Below, one piece after another: positions 8,538-20,386 of a stretch of 64,000 bases of DNA (its first letter is position 1; each line of letters begins with the position of its first letter). The notes beneath the pieces were generated by a model. That model had not been told where the DNA came from. It did not search any database and saw nothing but the letters and a program-made list of their open reading frames with translations. The position numbers and the translations under genes are program-made. The stretch comes from Actinoplanes cyaneus (GTDB taxonomy: Bacteria > Actinomycetota > Actinomycetes > Mycobacteriales > Micromonosporaceae). The DNA lies in the NCBI RefSeq assembly GCF_016862095.1, contig NZ_BOMH01000063.1, positions 1-64,000 on the forward strand. Direction: 5' to 3'.

Positions 8538-10550
8538 GTGGATCTCGAGCGGCAGCGCGACCGTGAGCGGTATGCGCAGATCATGGAGTACGCGTCACCG
8601 GCCGGCATGATCCTGGAGGCCACGGCCGCGCGGCTGGCCGGCGACTGGCGGGCCGCGTGCGCCGCCGCGGCGGTGGACGTGCGGGTCGATCCGCTGGAGG
8701 TGCCCGCCCGGTTCGGCGCCGAGCGCGCCGCGATGCTCGAGGCCGAGTTGGCCGGGTTCGCGCCGGATTTCCTTCGTCGGCATCTGCCGCGAATGCGGAC
8801 CGGGGCGCTCCGGCCGGGCATGCTCGTGGTGCTCGCCCGGGAAGCCGTCCGGATGCGGCGCGGCGTGCCGGTGCCGGTCGTGCGACTGCCCTGCACCGAG
8901 GACGCGCCGCAGCGGCTGGTGTTCCGGGTCATGGACGCGGGAGACCTGCCCAATCCGCGGCTGTGGCTGGCGCCGTGGACGTGGCAGGCCGGTGCGGTGG
9001 AGGAGCGGCGCTGGGCGTACGGGCCGTTCGCGGGGCGGGAGCCGTGGCGTTCCGCGGAGGGCGTGTCCGTCCCCGGCGACCCGGGGGTCGACCCACCCGG
9101 GGACGCGGCGTTGCTGCGATGGGGCACGCTCACCCCGGACCAGCTGCATCCGCTGGTGCACGAGGCGGATCGCCAATCTGTCCGAGAACGATCAGCAGGA
9201 GCGAGGAGGGACGGGGCTGACATGGATCAGGAAGCGCTGGCGGGCTGTCTGGCCGTCCTGAATCGGCTCGACGACCCGGACCTGGACCCGGCGGACCGTC
9301 TGACCCTCGAACGGGCGGTGACGGCCGCGGCCCGGCGGATCAAGCAGCGGGCCAAGGCGCGGCGGGCCGCGCAGACCCGGGCGGCGGATCGGGAGCTGCT
9401 CGCCGGCGCGGTCCGCTTCCACACCGAGATCCCGCCGGTGATCCCCGAGCCGGCCGGCGTGCCGGAGCCGCTCGGCACGCTGCGCCGCACCCGGCTCTGC
9501 TACGTGTGCAAACAGGAGTACCGGGAGGTCGACGCCGACTACCACCTGATGTGCCCGGGCTGTGCCGAGGAGAACCGGACGTGGCGGTCGGCGCGGACCG
9601 ACCTGACCGGGCGCACCGCGATCGTCACCGGCGGACGGGTCAAGATCGGGTTCCGGGTGGTGCTGAAGCTGCTGCGCGACGGCGCGGACGTGGTCGTGAC
9701 GACGCGGTTTCCCCACGACGCCGCCCGGCTGTTCGCCGAGCTGCCGGATTTCGGCGCATGGTCGGAACGGCTCCGGGTGTACGGCCTGGACCTGCTCGAC
9801 CTCGCGGCCGTCCACGAGTTCATCGGCTTCGCCACCAGCCACTTCACCAGCCTCGACATCCTGATCAACAACGCGGCGCAGACGTTGTACCGGCCGCCCG
9901 AGTACTACCGGCGGCTGTCAGCGGGGGAGGCGGCCGGTCTCGACGGGCCGGCGGCGACGCTTGCCGTCACGGGCCGAAGCCCTCGCGCCGAGGTCGTCCC
10001 CGCCGGGTGGGGGCACTTCTTCCCGCCGGGGCTCGTGGACGAGACCGGTCAGCAGCTCGACCTGCGCCCGGTCAACTCCTGGATGCTGCGCGACACCGAC
10101 GTAACCCCGCACGAGTGGCTCTCCGCGCACGTCGTCAACGCCTTCGCCCCGTTCCTGCTCACCTCCCGCCTGCGCCCGCTGCTCACCGCCGGACCGCGCC
10201 GGCACCGCCACGTCGTGCAGGTCTCCGCCATGGAGGGAAGCTTCTCCCGGGGCACCAAGACCGTCCGGCACCCGCACACCAACATGGCGAAGGCGTCGCT
10301 GAACATGCTGGTTCGCACGTCGGCGCCGGACTACGCCAGGGACGGGATCCTGATGAACGCCGTCGACACCGGCTGGGTCACCGACGAACGCCCGCATCCG
10401 CACAAACAGGACCAGCGCGCCGCCGGGTTCCGCCCACCGCTCGACGTCGTCGACGGCGCGGCCCGCGTCTACCACCCGATCGTCGCCGCCGGCCGCGGCG
10501 AGCCGATCAGCGGCCGATTCCTCAAGGACTACCGGAGTGTGCCCTGGTGA
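8538..10550 (+). CDS. unknown N-terminal domain fused to zinc-ribbon SDR protein
   Basis: A 670-residue frame from GTG 8538 (GGGGAGG at 8525-8531, 6-nt spacing). Residues 1-~215 are a domain I do not recognise (SPAGMILEATAARLAGDWRA, ending LTPDQLHPLVHEA). Residues 229-670 look like an independent protein: ATG 9222 has GAGGAGGG at 9203-9210, followed by helices, a zinc ribbon (C321, C324, C339, C342) and a Rossmann SDR domain from ~360 (TAIVTGGRVKIG, ILINNAAQT). The SDR Ser is S563 and the Lys is K585, but the usual Tyr position is Thr581. Either the two parts are a true fusion or a deletion joined two genes. Cofactor NAD(P) is inferred; substrate unknown. It overlaps the LRR gene by GTGA. Confidence 0.75.
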   Translation: MDLERQRDRERYAQIMEYASPAGMILEATAARLAGDWRAACAAAAVDVRVDPLEVPARFGAERAAMLEAELAGFAPDFLRRHLPRMRTGALRPGMLVVLAREAVRMRRGVPVPVVRLPCTEDAPQRLVFRVMDAGDLPNPRLWLAPWTWQAGAVEERRWAYGPFAGREPWRSAEGVSVPGDPGVDPPGDAALLRWGTLTPDQLHPLVHEADRQSVRERSAGARRDGADMDQEALAGCLAVLNRLDDPDLDPADRLTLERAVTAAARRIKQRAKARRAAQTRAADRELLAGAVRFHTEIPPVIPEPAGVPEPLGTLRRTRLCYVCKQEYREVDADYHLMCPGCAEENRTWRSARTDLTGRTAIVTGGRVKIGFRVVLKLLRDGADVVVTTRFPHDAARLFAELPDFGAWSERLRVYGLDLLDLAAVHEFIGFATSHFTSLDILINNAAQTLYRPPEYYRRLSAGEAAGLDGPAATLAVTGRSPRAEVVPAGWGHFFPPGLVDETGQQLDLRPVNSWMLRDTDVTPHEWLSAHVVNAFAPFLLTSRLRPLLTAGPRRHRHVVQVSAMEGSFSRGTKTVRHPHTNMAKASLNMLVRTSAPDYARDGILMNAVDTGWVTDERPHPHKQDQRAAGFRPPLDVVDGAARVYHPIVAAGRGEPISGRFLKDYRSVPW

Positions 10551-11758
10551 CCATGCCGATCCGCTGCCCGGTGATCCAGAACCCGGAAGCCGGCCTCGCG
10601 CAGCCGTCCGATTTTGATCCGCTGATCTCCTGGCTCACCGACGCCTCCGGACAACGTCCGATCAACACCCTTCCCGGGTACGGCGATGAGCCCGCCCCGC
10701 CGGGTGACGCGCCCGCCCCGGGTGACGGCGGTCGTGCTCCCGCCGTGTTCCCGCGCGGCGCGGTGCAGCCCGACGGCCGCCTCGACCTGTGCAAGCAGGG
10801 CGTCGGCCCGGTCGAGGCCGGGCGGATCACGGCCGCCGCCGCCGGCAACCCGCACGTGCGTCACCTGCTGCTGGGCACGAACGCGCTCGGCAGCGAGGGC
10901 CTGACTGCCGTCGCCGCCGCGCTGCGACCCGGTCACGGGATCGAGACGCTGTACCTGGGCTGCAACCGGATCGGCCCGGACGGCGTGGCGATCCTCGCCG
11001 AGCGGCTCGCCGGCGACGACACCGTCCGGGCGCTGTGGCTCAAGCGCAACCCGGTCGGCGACGACGGTCTGGCCCGGCTGGCGGTGGCGCTGGCGGCGAA
11101 CCCGCACCTGCGTACCCTCGATCTGGTCAACACCGGGATCACCGTGACCGGCTTGACCACCCTGGCCGACGCCCTCGTCGCCGGCGGTTCCCGGGTGCGG
11201 CGCCTCTTCCTCGGCGGCAACGGTCTCGGCCCGGACGCGGTGCCGGTCCTGGCCCGGCTGATCCACGAGGCCGGCGTCCACGAGCTCTACCTGGCGGCCA
11301 ATCACCTGGGTGACCAGGGTGCGGCGGCGCTGGCGACGGTGGCCGCCGGCGTGCCGATGATCCTCGGTCTCGGCGGCAACGGCGTGACCGCGGACGGTAC
11401 CGCTCACCTGGCCCGGCACTGCGCAGCCTGGCAGATTCTGGACCTGGCCCGCCCGCCGTCCGAGCGGGTTCTCGGCGCCCACCCCAACGATCTGGGCGAC
11501 GCGGGCGCGGCGGCGTTCGCCGAGGTCCTGCCTGCGGCCCGGCTGCGCCGTCTGGACCTGCGCCTGACCGGCATCCGCGGGCGTGGTGCCCGGCTGCTGG
11601 TGGACGCGATCGCCTCCGGTCATCCCACCCTGGAGTACCTGGGCATCAACGGTGGCGTCCCGCGCCGCCAGCGGCGCCGCGCCGGCGCCCTGCTCGCCGA
11701 CCGCCCGCGAACCGGCCCGCACCCGGACATCCGCGCGATCGCCAGCATCTACCGCTGA
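10547..11758 (+). CDS. leucine-rich-repeat protein, ribonuclease-inhibitor type
   Basis: A 403-residue protein. GTG 10547 overlaps the SDR stop (GTGA), indicating translational coupling; an ATG lies two codons on. Residues ~100-345 hold about nine 28-residue repeats of the RNase-inhibitor kind (LxxLxLxxNxLGxxGxxxLAxAL), for example ALWLKRNPVGDDGLARLAVAL and ELYLAANHLGDQGAAALA. This makes a horseshoe protein-binding scaffold. There is no signal peptide or enzymatic domain, so it acts in the cytoplasm. As the last gene of the tRNA-tRNA-SDR-LRR unit it may bind a partner of that system; the partner is unknown. Confidence 0.85.
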   Translation: MTMPIRCPVIQNPEAGLAQPSDFDPLISWLTDASGQRPINTLPGYGDEPAPPGDAPAPGDGGRAPAVFPRGAVQPDGRLDLCKQGVGPVEAGRITAAAAGNPHVRHLLLGTNALGSEGLTAVAAALRPGHGIETLYLGCNRIGPDGVAILAERLAGDDTVRALWLKRNPVGDDGLARLAVALAANPHLRTLDLVNTGITVTGLTTLADALVAGGSRVRRLFLGGNGLGPDAVPVLARLIHEAGVHELYLAANHLGDQGAAALATVAAGVPMILGLGGNGVTADGTAHLARHCAAWQILDLARPPSERVLGAHPNDLGDAGAAAFAEVLPAARLRRLDLRLTGIRGRGARLLVDAIASGHPTLEYLGINGGVPRRQRRRAGALLADRPRTGPHPDIRAIASIYR

Positions 11759-11898
11759 CCACCCGGCGAGCAGTTCCCGCTCGATCCCCGGCGGGCGCGT
11801 CCACCGGCACCGGCAGGTGCATGGCCCGATCCGGCCGGCCGCAGTTTCCTTCGTCGTAATCGGGTGGCGGCGGTCACGGCGGTTCGGTACAAGAGCTC

Positions 11899-12384
11899 AT
11901 GCCCTCCTGGATCATGACGGTCGAGCCGGTCTGCTCGCCGGACGCGTACGCCCTCCGCCGCGACTATTACGTCGAGGTCGCCGGTCGCTACCTGGGCCGA
12001 CCGGCGACCGCCTCCGAGGTCGACGAAGGGCTGGCCGGGGACGGCGCCGAGCTGCTCGTCCCGCCCACCGGCCAGTTCGTGATCGGCCGGTGGGCCGGCC
12101 GGCCCGCGGCCTGCGGCGGTTTCCTGCTGTTGGGCGCCGGCCGGGCCGAGCTGACCCGTGTCTACGTCGCCCCGGACGCCCGCCGCGGCGGCGCCCGCCT
12201 CCTGCTGGCAGCGCTGGAGGAGCTGGCCGCGGCGATGGGCGCGACCGAGATGGTCCTCAACACCCGCCTGGACCTGGTCGAGGCGCGGGCCCTCTACAGC
12301 CGGTCCGGTTACGCCGAGATCCCGGCCTACTGCACCGGCCCCTACAACGAGGTCTGGTACGGCAGGTCAATCGTCTCGCGGTGA
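11899..12384 (+). CDS. GNAT family N-acetyltransferase
   Basis: A 161-residue protein of usual single-domain GNAT size. Strand beta4 and the acetyl-CoA loop are visible as ELTRVYVAPDARRGGARLLLAALEELA (~residues 90-116), with an R-R-G-G version of the Q/RxxGxG/A motif. The later region LDLVEARALYSRSGYAEIP is the common C-terminal GNAT signature. Substrate is unknown. Its 3' end overlaps the convergent TPR gene by 18 bp. No good ribosome binding site precedes ATG 11899. Confidence 0.85.
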   Translation: MPSWIMTVEPVCSPDAYALRRDYYVEVAGRYLGRPATASEVDEGLAGDGAELLVPPTGQFVIGRWAGRPAACGGFLLLGAGRAELTRVYVAPDARRGGARLLLAALEELAAAMGATEMVLNTRLDLVEARALYSRSGYAEIPAYCTGPYNEVWYGRSIVSR

Positions 12385-13620
12385 CGAGAACCGGCGCCAG
12401 AACGCCTGCTCGTCCGCAGCCTTCGCGGCCCGTTTCGCCGCTGCCTCCACCCGGAACGACTCGACGGCCTCGTCGACGTGACCCTGCTCGATGAGCACCG
12501 TCGCCAACCGGACGGGATCGCTGCCCGGGCGGGATCGCAGCAGCGCGACGGCCTCCTCGAGGCGTCCGGCCTCCACCAGGAGCCGGGCGACCTCCGAAGG
12601 ATCGTCGTGCATGTCGGCCATCGCCTCCTCGACTCGGCCGGACTCGGCGAGCACGCGGCTCCGCCGGAACCTGAGCCCGGTGTCCAAGCCGCCGGCGCGA
12701 GCGGCGAACTCGTCGAGAACGGTCAGCGCCTCGTCCGGCCGGCCGTGCCGGCACAGCAGGTCACACAGCAGGTCGACGACCCACTCGGCGTGCGGCTGTG
12801 CCGTGATGGGAAGCAGCACCGAGAAGGCCGCGTCCGGCCGGTTGCGCCGGGCGAGCAGCATGGCCAGCTCGGCAGCCACGTTCCAGTCACCGGTGAGGGG
12901 TTCCAGCACGGCGACTGCCTCGTCGATCCGGCCCTGCCGCTCCAGCCAGCGGGCGAGGTGGCAGGCCGCGGACCACCCGTCCATGGCGCGGACCTCGGCC
13001 TCCCGGCCGTGGCGGAGCAGCAGGCGCGTGAGCTGATCCTGGTGGTCGCCACCGCGTAACAGCGCCACCGCGTCGTCCACCCGTCCCTGCCGCTCCAGGA
13101 CCATGGCCAGCAGCACGGCGGTCTCCGGTGGCTGGTAGGGCCAGGAACCGGGCTCGTGCCGCTCCGCCGCCATGCGGTCCCGCAGCAGCCCGGCGACTAG
13201 GTCGTCATGCCCGGTGCCGGCTGTCAAGGTCACCAGGGCTTGCGCAAAAACGAATTGTCCGGCGTACGGCGTGAGCAGCGCGATCATTTCCTCGATCCGC
13301 CCGTGGCGTGCCACCAACGTCGCCAGCCGCCTCGCCGCGTACGGCCCGCCGGCGTTGAGATGCTGCTTGACCAGCGCGATTGCCTCGTCGGCCGGAAGTA
13401 GATCGGCTGCCATGTCGACGGCCGCCCAGTGCCCGTGCTCGGAGAACGGGCGCAGGATGGTCAGTGCCGCCTGCGCATCGGCCTGCTCGGCCAGTGCCAG
13501 TGCCAGTGCGCAGTGCCAGTCGCCGTCCGCGGCATGTCGTCGGGCCACCTCGGAGTGGCCGTGCTCCAAGAGCGCCCGCGCCACCTCCTGCGGCAGCCAA
13601 TCCTCCGGCCGATCATCCAC
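12367..13620 (-). CDS. TPR-like repeat protein
   Basis: About 417 residues from GTG 13620 (VDDRPEDWLPQEVARALLEHGH). Open frame continues to 13782, but that would overlap the divergent glucosidase start and its extra N-terminus is low-complexity. The body is a run of ~33-residue helical repeats ending in GRxDEAVAVLxP (for example RQGRIDEAVAVLEPL, HGRPDEALTVLDEF, GRLEEAVALLRS), i.e. tetratricopeptide-type solenoid repeats. No catalytic motif or membrane segment. It is probably a cytoplasmic protein-interaction scaffold common in actinomycetes. It is transcribed alone. Confidence 0.75.
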   Translation of the reverse strand: MDDRPEDWLPQEVARALLEHGHSEVARRHAADGDWHCALALALAEQADAQAALTILRPFSEHGHWAAVDMAADLLPADEAIALVKQHLNAGGPYAARRLATLVARHGRIEEMIALLTPYAGQFVFAQALVTLTAGTGHDDLVAGLLRDRMAAERHEPGSWPYQPPETAVLLAMVLERQGRVDDAVALLRGGDHQDQLTRLLLRHGREAEVRAMDGWSAACHLARWLERQGRIDEAVAVLEPLTGDWNVAAELAMLLARRNRPDAAFSVLLPITAQPHAEWVVDLLCDLLCRHGRPDEALTVLDEFAARAGGLDTGLRFRRSRVLAESGRVEEAMADMHDDPSEVARLLVEAGRLEEAVALLRSRPGSDPVRLATVLIEQGHVDEAVESFRVEAAAKRAAKAADEQAFWRRFSSPRDD

Positions 13621-13772
13621 GGCGACACGATACCGGCAGAGCGCGGCGGCGAACGACGCCAGGAAAGAACGACGCCGGGAAAGTAGGTTGCCGCCGGGGA
13701 CAGAAGACGCGGGACGCGCTGTCATCCCTGCGGGAGGAAGCTCTCCGGCCGGGAGGTGCTCAGGCTGACGGC

Positions 13773-16397
<2,625 letters not shown>

Positions 16398-16398
16398 C

Positions 16399-16436
16399 CG
16401 GCTGGGCCGGCCGCCCGGCGGCGGCCGGCCCAGCCG
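16399..16436. terminator. 17-bp perfect hairpin between convergent genes
   Basis: Arms at 16399-16415 and 16420-16436 are perfectly complementary (CGGCTGGGCCGGCCGCC and its complement) with a 4-nt CGGC loop. It begins 2 nt after the glucosidase stop and ends 2 nt before the stop of the HAD remnant on the other strand. It is therefore a bidirectional terminator; there is no T tract, as is common in actinomycetes. Confidence 0.9.
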
Positions 16437-16437
16437 C

Positions 16438-16665
16438 TCAGAAGACCGTCAGCCAGTCGTCGCGCATGCCGACGACCGTCCAGCCCTGGGTCTCCGGCTC
16501 CTTCAGCGCCTGCGCGGACCCGGCGACGTAGTCGAACTCCCGCATGCCGTCGTCGTGCTCGACGAGCAGGCGCAGGTACGGCTTGCCGGGATGCTGGGTG
16601 AAGGCGAGCATGTCGATCTCGCCGTTGGAGTTCCCCGCGGCGAGCAGGGGCCGGCGCCCGGCCCG
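16438..16665 (-). pseudogene. C-terminal remnant of a HAD-family phosphatase
   Basis: About 75 codons in frame up to the TGA at 16438-16440. The sequence GRRPLLAAGNSNGEIDML followed by LLVEHDDGMREFDYVAGSA and GWTVVGMRDDWLTVF matches the C-terminal end of haloacid-dehalogenase-like hydrolases: the GNSxGDxxML loop supplies the last acidic motif. The N-terminal nucleophile DxDxT motif and cap are missing. Upstream the frame runs into the DUF6493-like gene as an antiframe shadow, so the gene was cut at about 16665, next to that stop codon. It has no start signal and is almost surely inactive. Confidence 0.8.
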
Positions 16666-16667
16666 GC

Positions 16668-19579
16668 TCAGGCGCCGGACGCGGCGCACACGGGCGAAGC
16701 ACGTTCCAGGCGGGCGGCCAGGGCGGCGGCCGCCGCGGCGGGTGGCCAGTCGACGCCGCTGACCGGATGAGCGAGCACCCGGCGGGCCAGACCGGCCGAC
16801 TTGCCGCGGCCCGTGGCGAGCGAGGTCAGCACGGCGCGGGCCGCGTCGTCGACCGGCCCGATCCCATCGGCCGTACAGAGCTGGTCGAGCAGGGTGAGCA
16901 GCGCGCAGAGCGCGCGCGCCGGAAGGGCACACCACGCCGGAGCGCTCGCGGTGAGAGCCCGCCGCACCACCGTCGCGTGCAGTGGCGAGACCGCGGAGAC
17001 CCGGCGGAGCGCCTCGACCGTGCGGTACCCCGCCGGTCCCGCCCAGACCCAGCTCAGGCCGGACGGCGCCGGGGCGGACAGCGCGGCGCCCAGCTGCGGA
17101 CTGGTCAGGCGGCCGTCGTCGATGAGTTGGACGAACAGGTCGGCCGCGAGAGCCCGTCGCTCCGCGCTGTCGCCGGCGGCCTCGCGCAGCAGCCGGGACA
17201 TCGCCTCGGCGGGCAACGGCTGGCCGGGCTCGAGCAGCCAGCGCAGGGCCCGGCGGGCGTGCAGGCCGACGGTCCAGACCCAGCCGGTGTCTCCGGGCCA
17301 GTGGGTGCTCGCCCAGGCGGTGCTGTAGCGAGCATCGCCGGCGAACTCGTGCCACCGCTGCCACGCCTGGAACTCCGGCAGGTGGGTCATCTCCAGATAG
17401 ATGCCACCGCCGGGCATCGGCACGTGGCGGGCCTGGTCGTACGCACTGTTCGGCAGGATCTCGATCTCGGCGGGCGGCGCGGCGGCGGGCTCGCCGAAGA
17501 GGTAGGGCGGCCCGGCGTGCGGCTGCCCGAGCTGCCAGGCGACCGCCCGGCGCACCGTCTCCGGAGCGGTGCCGACCGCCGCGCCACCGTCACCCGTCTC
17601 CGGGCCGGCGCCGCAGGCGGCTCGCACCACCGCCGCCAGGACGCCCGGGACGCCGGACAGCCGCTCGAGGGCAGCGGCGCGGCCCCACGGCGCGAGCCGG
17701 GTGACCGCGATCGCGGTGTCGAGCGGCCGTTGCAGAGCCTGGTCCCCGGTCTCGATCACGCGCTCGGCCAGCACGACCGGATCGATCCAGCCCTCCCGGT
17801 CGGTGGGATAGGCCAGGAGCCGGCTCGCCACCCCGTCACGCACCATCACGAGCACCTCGCGGAGCCGGCCGAGCAGCCAGCCCCGGGGCGTGTCGAGCGG
17901 CACCGCGGCGGGCAGCTCCCGGCCGGGGTCGAGCCAGTGCGCGAGCAGATGGCAGAAGTCTCCGCCGATCTGCTCACCCCATTGCGGAGCGTCCCTCTCG
18001 AAGCACCGGTTGACCCGGTCGATCACCGGTCCGACCCGCAGACCGAAGTCGCCGGGACGCGCCAGGTGCAGCGCGGCCAGTCCGTCGAGCGCCCGATCGA
18101 GGTCGTGCGCCCACCGATTGGTCCTGTCCAGCACGAGCAGCAGTGCCTCGATCAGCTCGTCGAGATCGCCGATCGGCAGAATGGGGTCGGAGCCGGGCCG
18201 GGCGTCGAGCCACGGGCGCGGGGTGACCGGGGGTGGTTCGACGCCGTCCCGGGTGGCGGCCACTGCCGTACCGAGATCGCCGACGTCCCCGAGGGATGCG
18301 GCCCGGGTCAGCAGGCCGGCGAGGTCGGGGCCGGGCCTGGCCGGCGCGCCGGGAAGGGGCAGGAGCGCGGCGACCGACGGGGCCAGGCCGGGCGCCGCCC
18401 CGGTCAGCGTCTGCCGGACCGCCGGGTCGGCGAGGTGCGGGAGCAGCCCCTGCACCGCGTCCTGCTGCACGTCGGGCCGGGTGTGGGCGAGCGCCGGCGC
18501 CAGTGCCGCGGCGGCCCGCGGAGCAGGGTGGCGTCGCGGCGCAGCGCCGAGACGATCAGCCGCACCGCCTTGCGTGCGGTCCCGGCGGAGGCGGCGCCGG
18601 TGGCCGGGCCGAGGTGCGCCACCACGTCGGCCGGGTCGAGCGAGCCGGCCCGGTCCAGTTTCAGCAGGGTCTGCACGGCGTAACCGGCCAGCCCCGGAAT
18701 CTGGTGACCGGCCAGCCGCAGCAGCCGCTGCCGCCGGGCGGCGAACTCGGCGACGGACGGTTTCAGCTCGGTCAGGAACTGCTTGTAGGCCGGCGCGTCG
18801 GCGCCGATGTCCCCGCCCATCGCGTCGAGGACGTCGCTGATCAGGCGTTCCCGCAGCGGATCGCCGGTCGGCAGCAGACCGCCGAGCAGCGGCGACCACA
18901 CCCGGTGCCGGGTGAGGCTGTGGTCCGCCTCCCGGCGGGTGCGCTGCTCGCCCCGCACGAGCACGCCGAGCCCGCCGGGACGGGCGAGCAGAGCCGGTAG
19001 GTCCGTGTCGATCAGGGCCGGGTCGCGGCGCACCAGCTCGGCGAGCTCGTCGACGGTCTGCCCGGCGTACCGGGCGACGCCGTGCAGCCAGCGGTCGTCG
19101 GTGGGCCGGCCGGTGAACCCTTCGACGATCAGACGCCAGGCCGGCTGCCACAGCCAGTTCCCGTAGTCCAGATACTCCTCGACGAGCCGCTCCAGCCAGG
19201 CCGGGCGGCGCTCGGTGAGGACCCGATGCCCGGCGTCGGACGCGAAGACGCGCTCCAGATGGCCTCGCCGGTACCACCCGTCCTGATCGTCGTGGATGTC
19301 GATCGCCGGTGGCCACGACCCGGGAGCACCGGTGCCGAGCCAGGCCAGGTGCGCTGCCGTCAACTGCCGGCGAACCCGGCGCAGCCCGTCGCGTCGCGGG
19401 CCGAAGTCGTAGACCAGTTCCTTGTCGAGCCGGTGCAACTCGTCGGCCCGGGCCGCCACGGCGGGCTCGAGCGTGGCCCGCTCCGGCTCGGACAGGGAGC
19501 CCAGCAGCGCGACGACGGTCTCCTCGTCGGCCTCGTCGATCGCCACGAGCAGCTGTTTCTCCAGGACGGACCCGTTCAC
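16668..19579 (-). pseudogene. DUF6493-like helical-repeat protein, one frameshift
   Basis: Two overlapping frames together give ~970 residues. The first starts at GTG 19579 (GAGGAG upstream) and reads MNGSVLEKQLLVAIDEADEE to about 18521. The second continues from ~18520 as RAAAALAPALAHTRPDVQQ and ends at 16668 after a WP(P)AAAAAALAARLERA tail. The switch needs one added base in the CTCCGCGG stretch at 18518-18521, so one C has probably been lost. The sequence is helical and HEAT-like with a later beta-rich part (EIEILPNSAYD, GGGIYLEMTHLPEFQAWQRWHEF), as in the large actinobacterial DUF6493 family. Function is unknown. It may be a real mutation or a sequencing error. Confidence 0.75.
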
Positions 19580-19594
19580 GAGCCGGACTCCTCG

Positions 19595-19834
19595 TCATAG
19601 GTGCTGGGTGGGCGCGTCGATCACGCCCGGACCAGAAACTAGCGGACGGGTACGACATCTCCGGGCCTGCTCAGCTCGGCGAGCTGACCGTGGGCTCGCG
19701 GGAGGTCGCCGGTCCTCGCCCATCCGGTCGCGCTGGTCCAGCACGAAGCCCGCGAGCCAGGAAGTCGCCGCCAGCGCCAGCACGCCGAGGGTCAGCAGCG
19801 GCCAGCCGCGGCCCGGTACTCGGTCGAACACCAC
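19595..19834 (-). CDS. possible small membrane protein
   Basis: 79 codons from GTG 19834, with an upstream open extension beginning SRRIGTGGLWATFTVVFD. It has one clear transmembrane stretch, GWPLLTLGVLALAATSWLAGFVLDQ, followed by a charged, Arg-rich tail. No family is recognised and no ribosome binding site is visible. It lies in the 400-bp gap between the DUF6493-like gene and the VOC gene on the same strand. It could be a genuine small inner-membrane protein or a decayed gene end. Apart from this I see nothing in the gap. Confidence 0.35.
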   Translation of the reverse strand: MVFDRVPGRGWPLLTLGVLALAATSWLAGFVLDQRDRMGEDRRPPASPRSARRAEQARRCRTRPLVSGPGVIDAPTQHL

Positions 19835-19978
19835 GGTGAAGGTGGCCCACAGTCCGCCGGTTCCGATCCGGCGGCTGGCGCGACCCGTGGGTGACGCCCT
19901 GATCGATCGCTGAGGTTCCTGATGCCGGGAGGACCCGCCTGCCCGGGAACGCGCCGGTGCGAGCGGGTCCCCCTGTCC

Positions 19979-20386
19979 TCAGCCGTTCCGCCAGCTTCTC
20001 GTGGACAGGACCAGGCGATACCCGTCGGGGTCGGCGACGGTGACGCCCCACCGGTCCCAGTAAGCGGACTGCTCGACCCGCCGTCCACCGGCCTCGACCA
20101 GCCGGGCGATCAGCCTCTCGTCCACCGGGCCGTCGAGGTAGATGACGAACAGGTCCTCGGTGGTCGGCGTCGGCTCGACGATCAGATTTGGACCGCCGAC
20201 GAGCTCCAGGTGCCAGGCCGCGCCGGGCAGCCCGAGCATGATCAGGTCATGCTCGCCGGGACCGTTCGCCTCCGCGCGGAACAGCACTCGCAGGCCCAGG
20301 CCGCCGGCGTAGAAGCGCTCGGCGGCGATCAGGTCACGGCTAGGGCGGGCGATGCGGATCGCAGCGCTGGGATCGATCATGTTCAT
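19979..20386 (-). CDS. VOC family (glyoxalase/bleomycin resistance-like) protein
   Basis: A 135-residue single-module VOC protein. The paired beta-alpha-beta-beta-beta units are visible: IRIARPSRDLIAAERFYAGGLGLRVLF, WHLELVGGP, LFVIYLDGP and the final GVTVADPDGYRLVLSTRSW. Metal ligands cannot be assigned firmly; E near WHLEL and the C-terminal region are candidates. ATG 20386 overlaps the MFS transporter stop (ATGA), so the two are translated together, consistent with a drug-binding protein beside an efflux pump. Confidence 0.85.
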   Translation of the reverse strand: MNMIDPSAAIRIARPSRDLIAAERFYAGGLGLRVLFRAEANGPGEHDLIMLGLPGAAWHLELVGGPNLIVEPTPTTEDLFVIYLDGPVDERLIARLVEAGGRRVEQSAYWDRWGVTVADPDGYRLVLSTRSWRNG

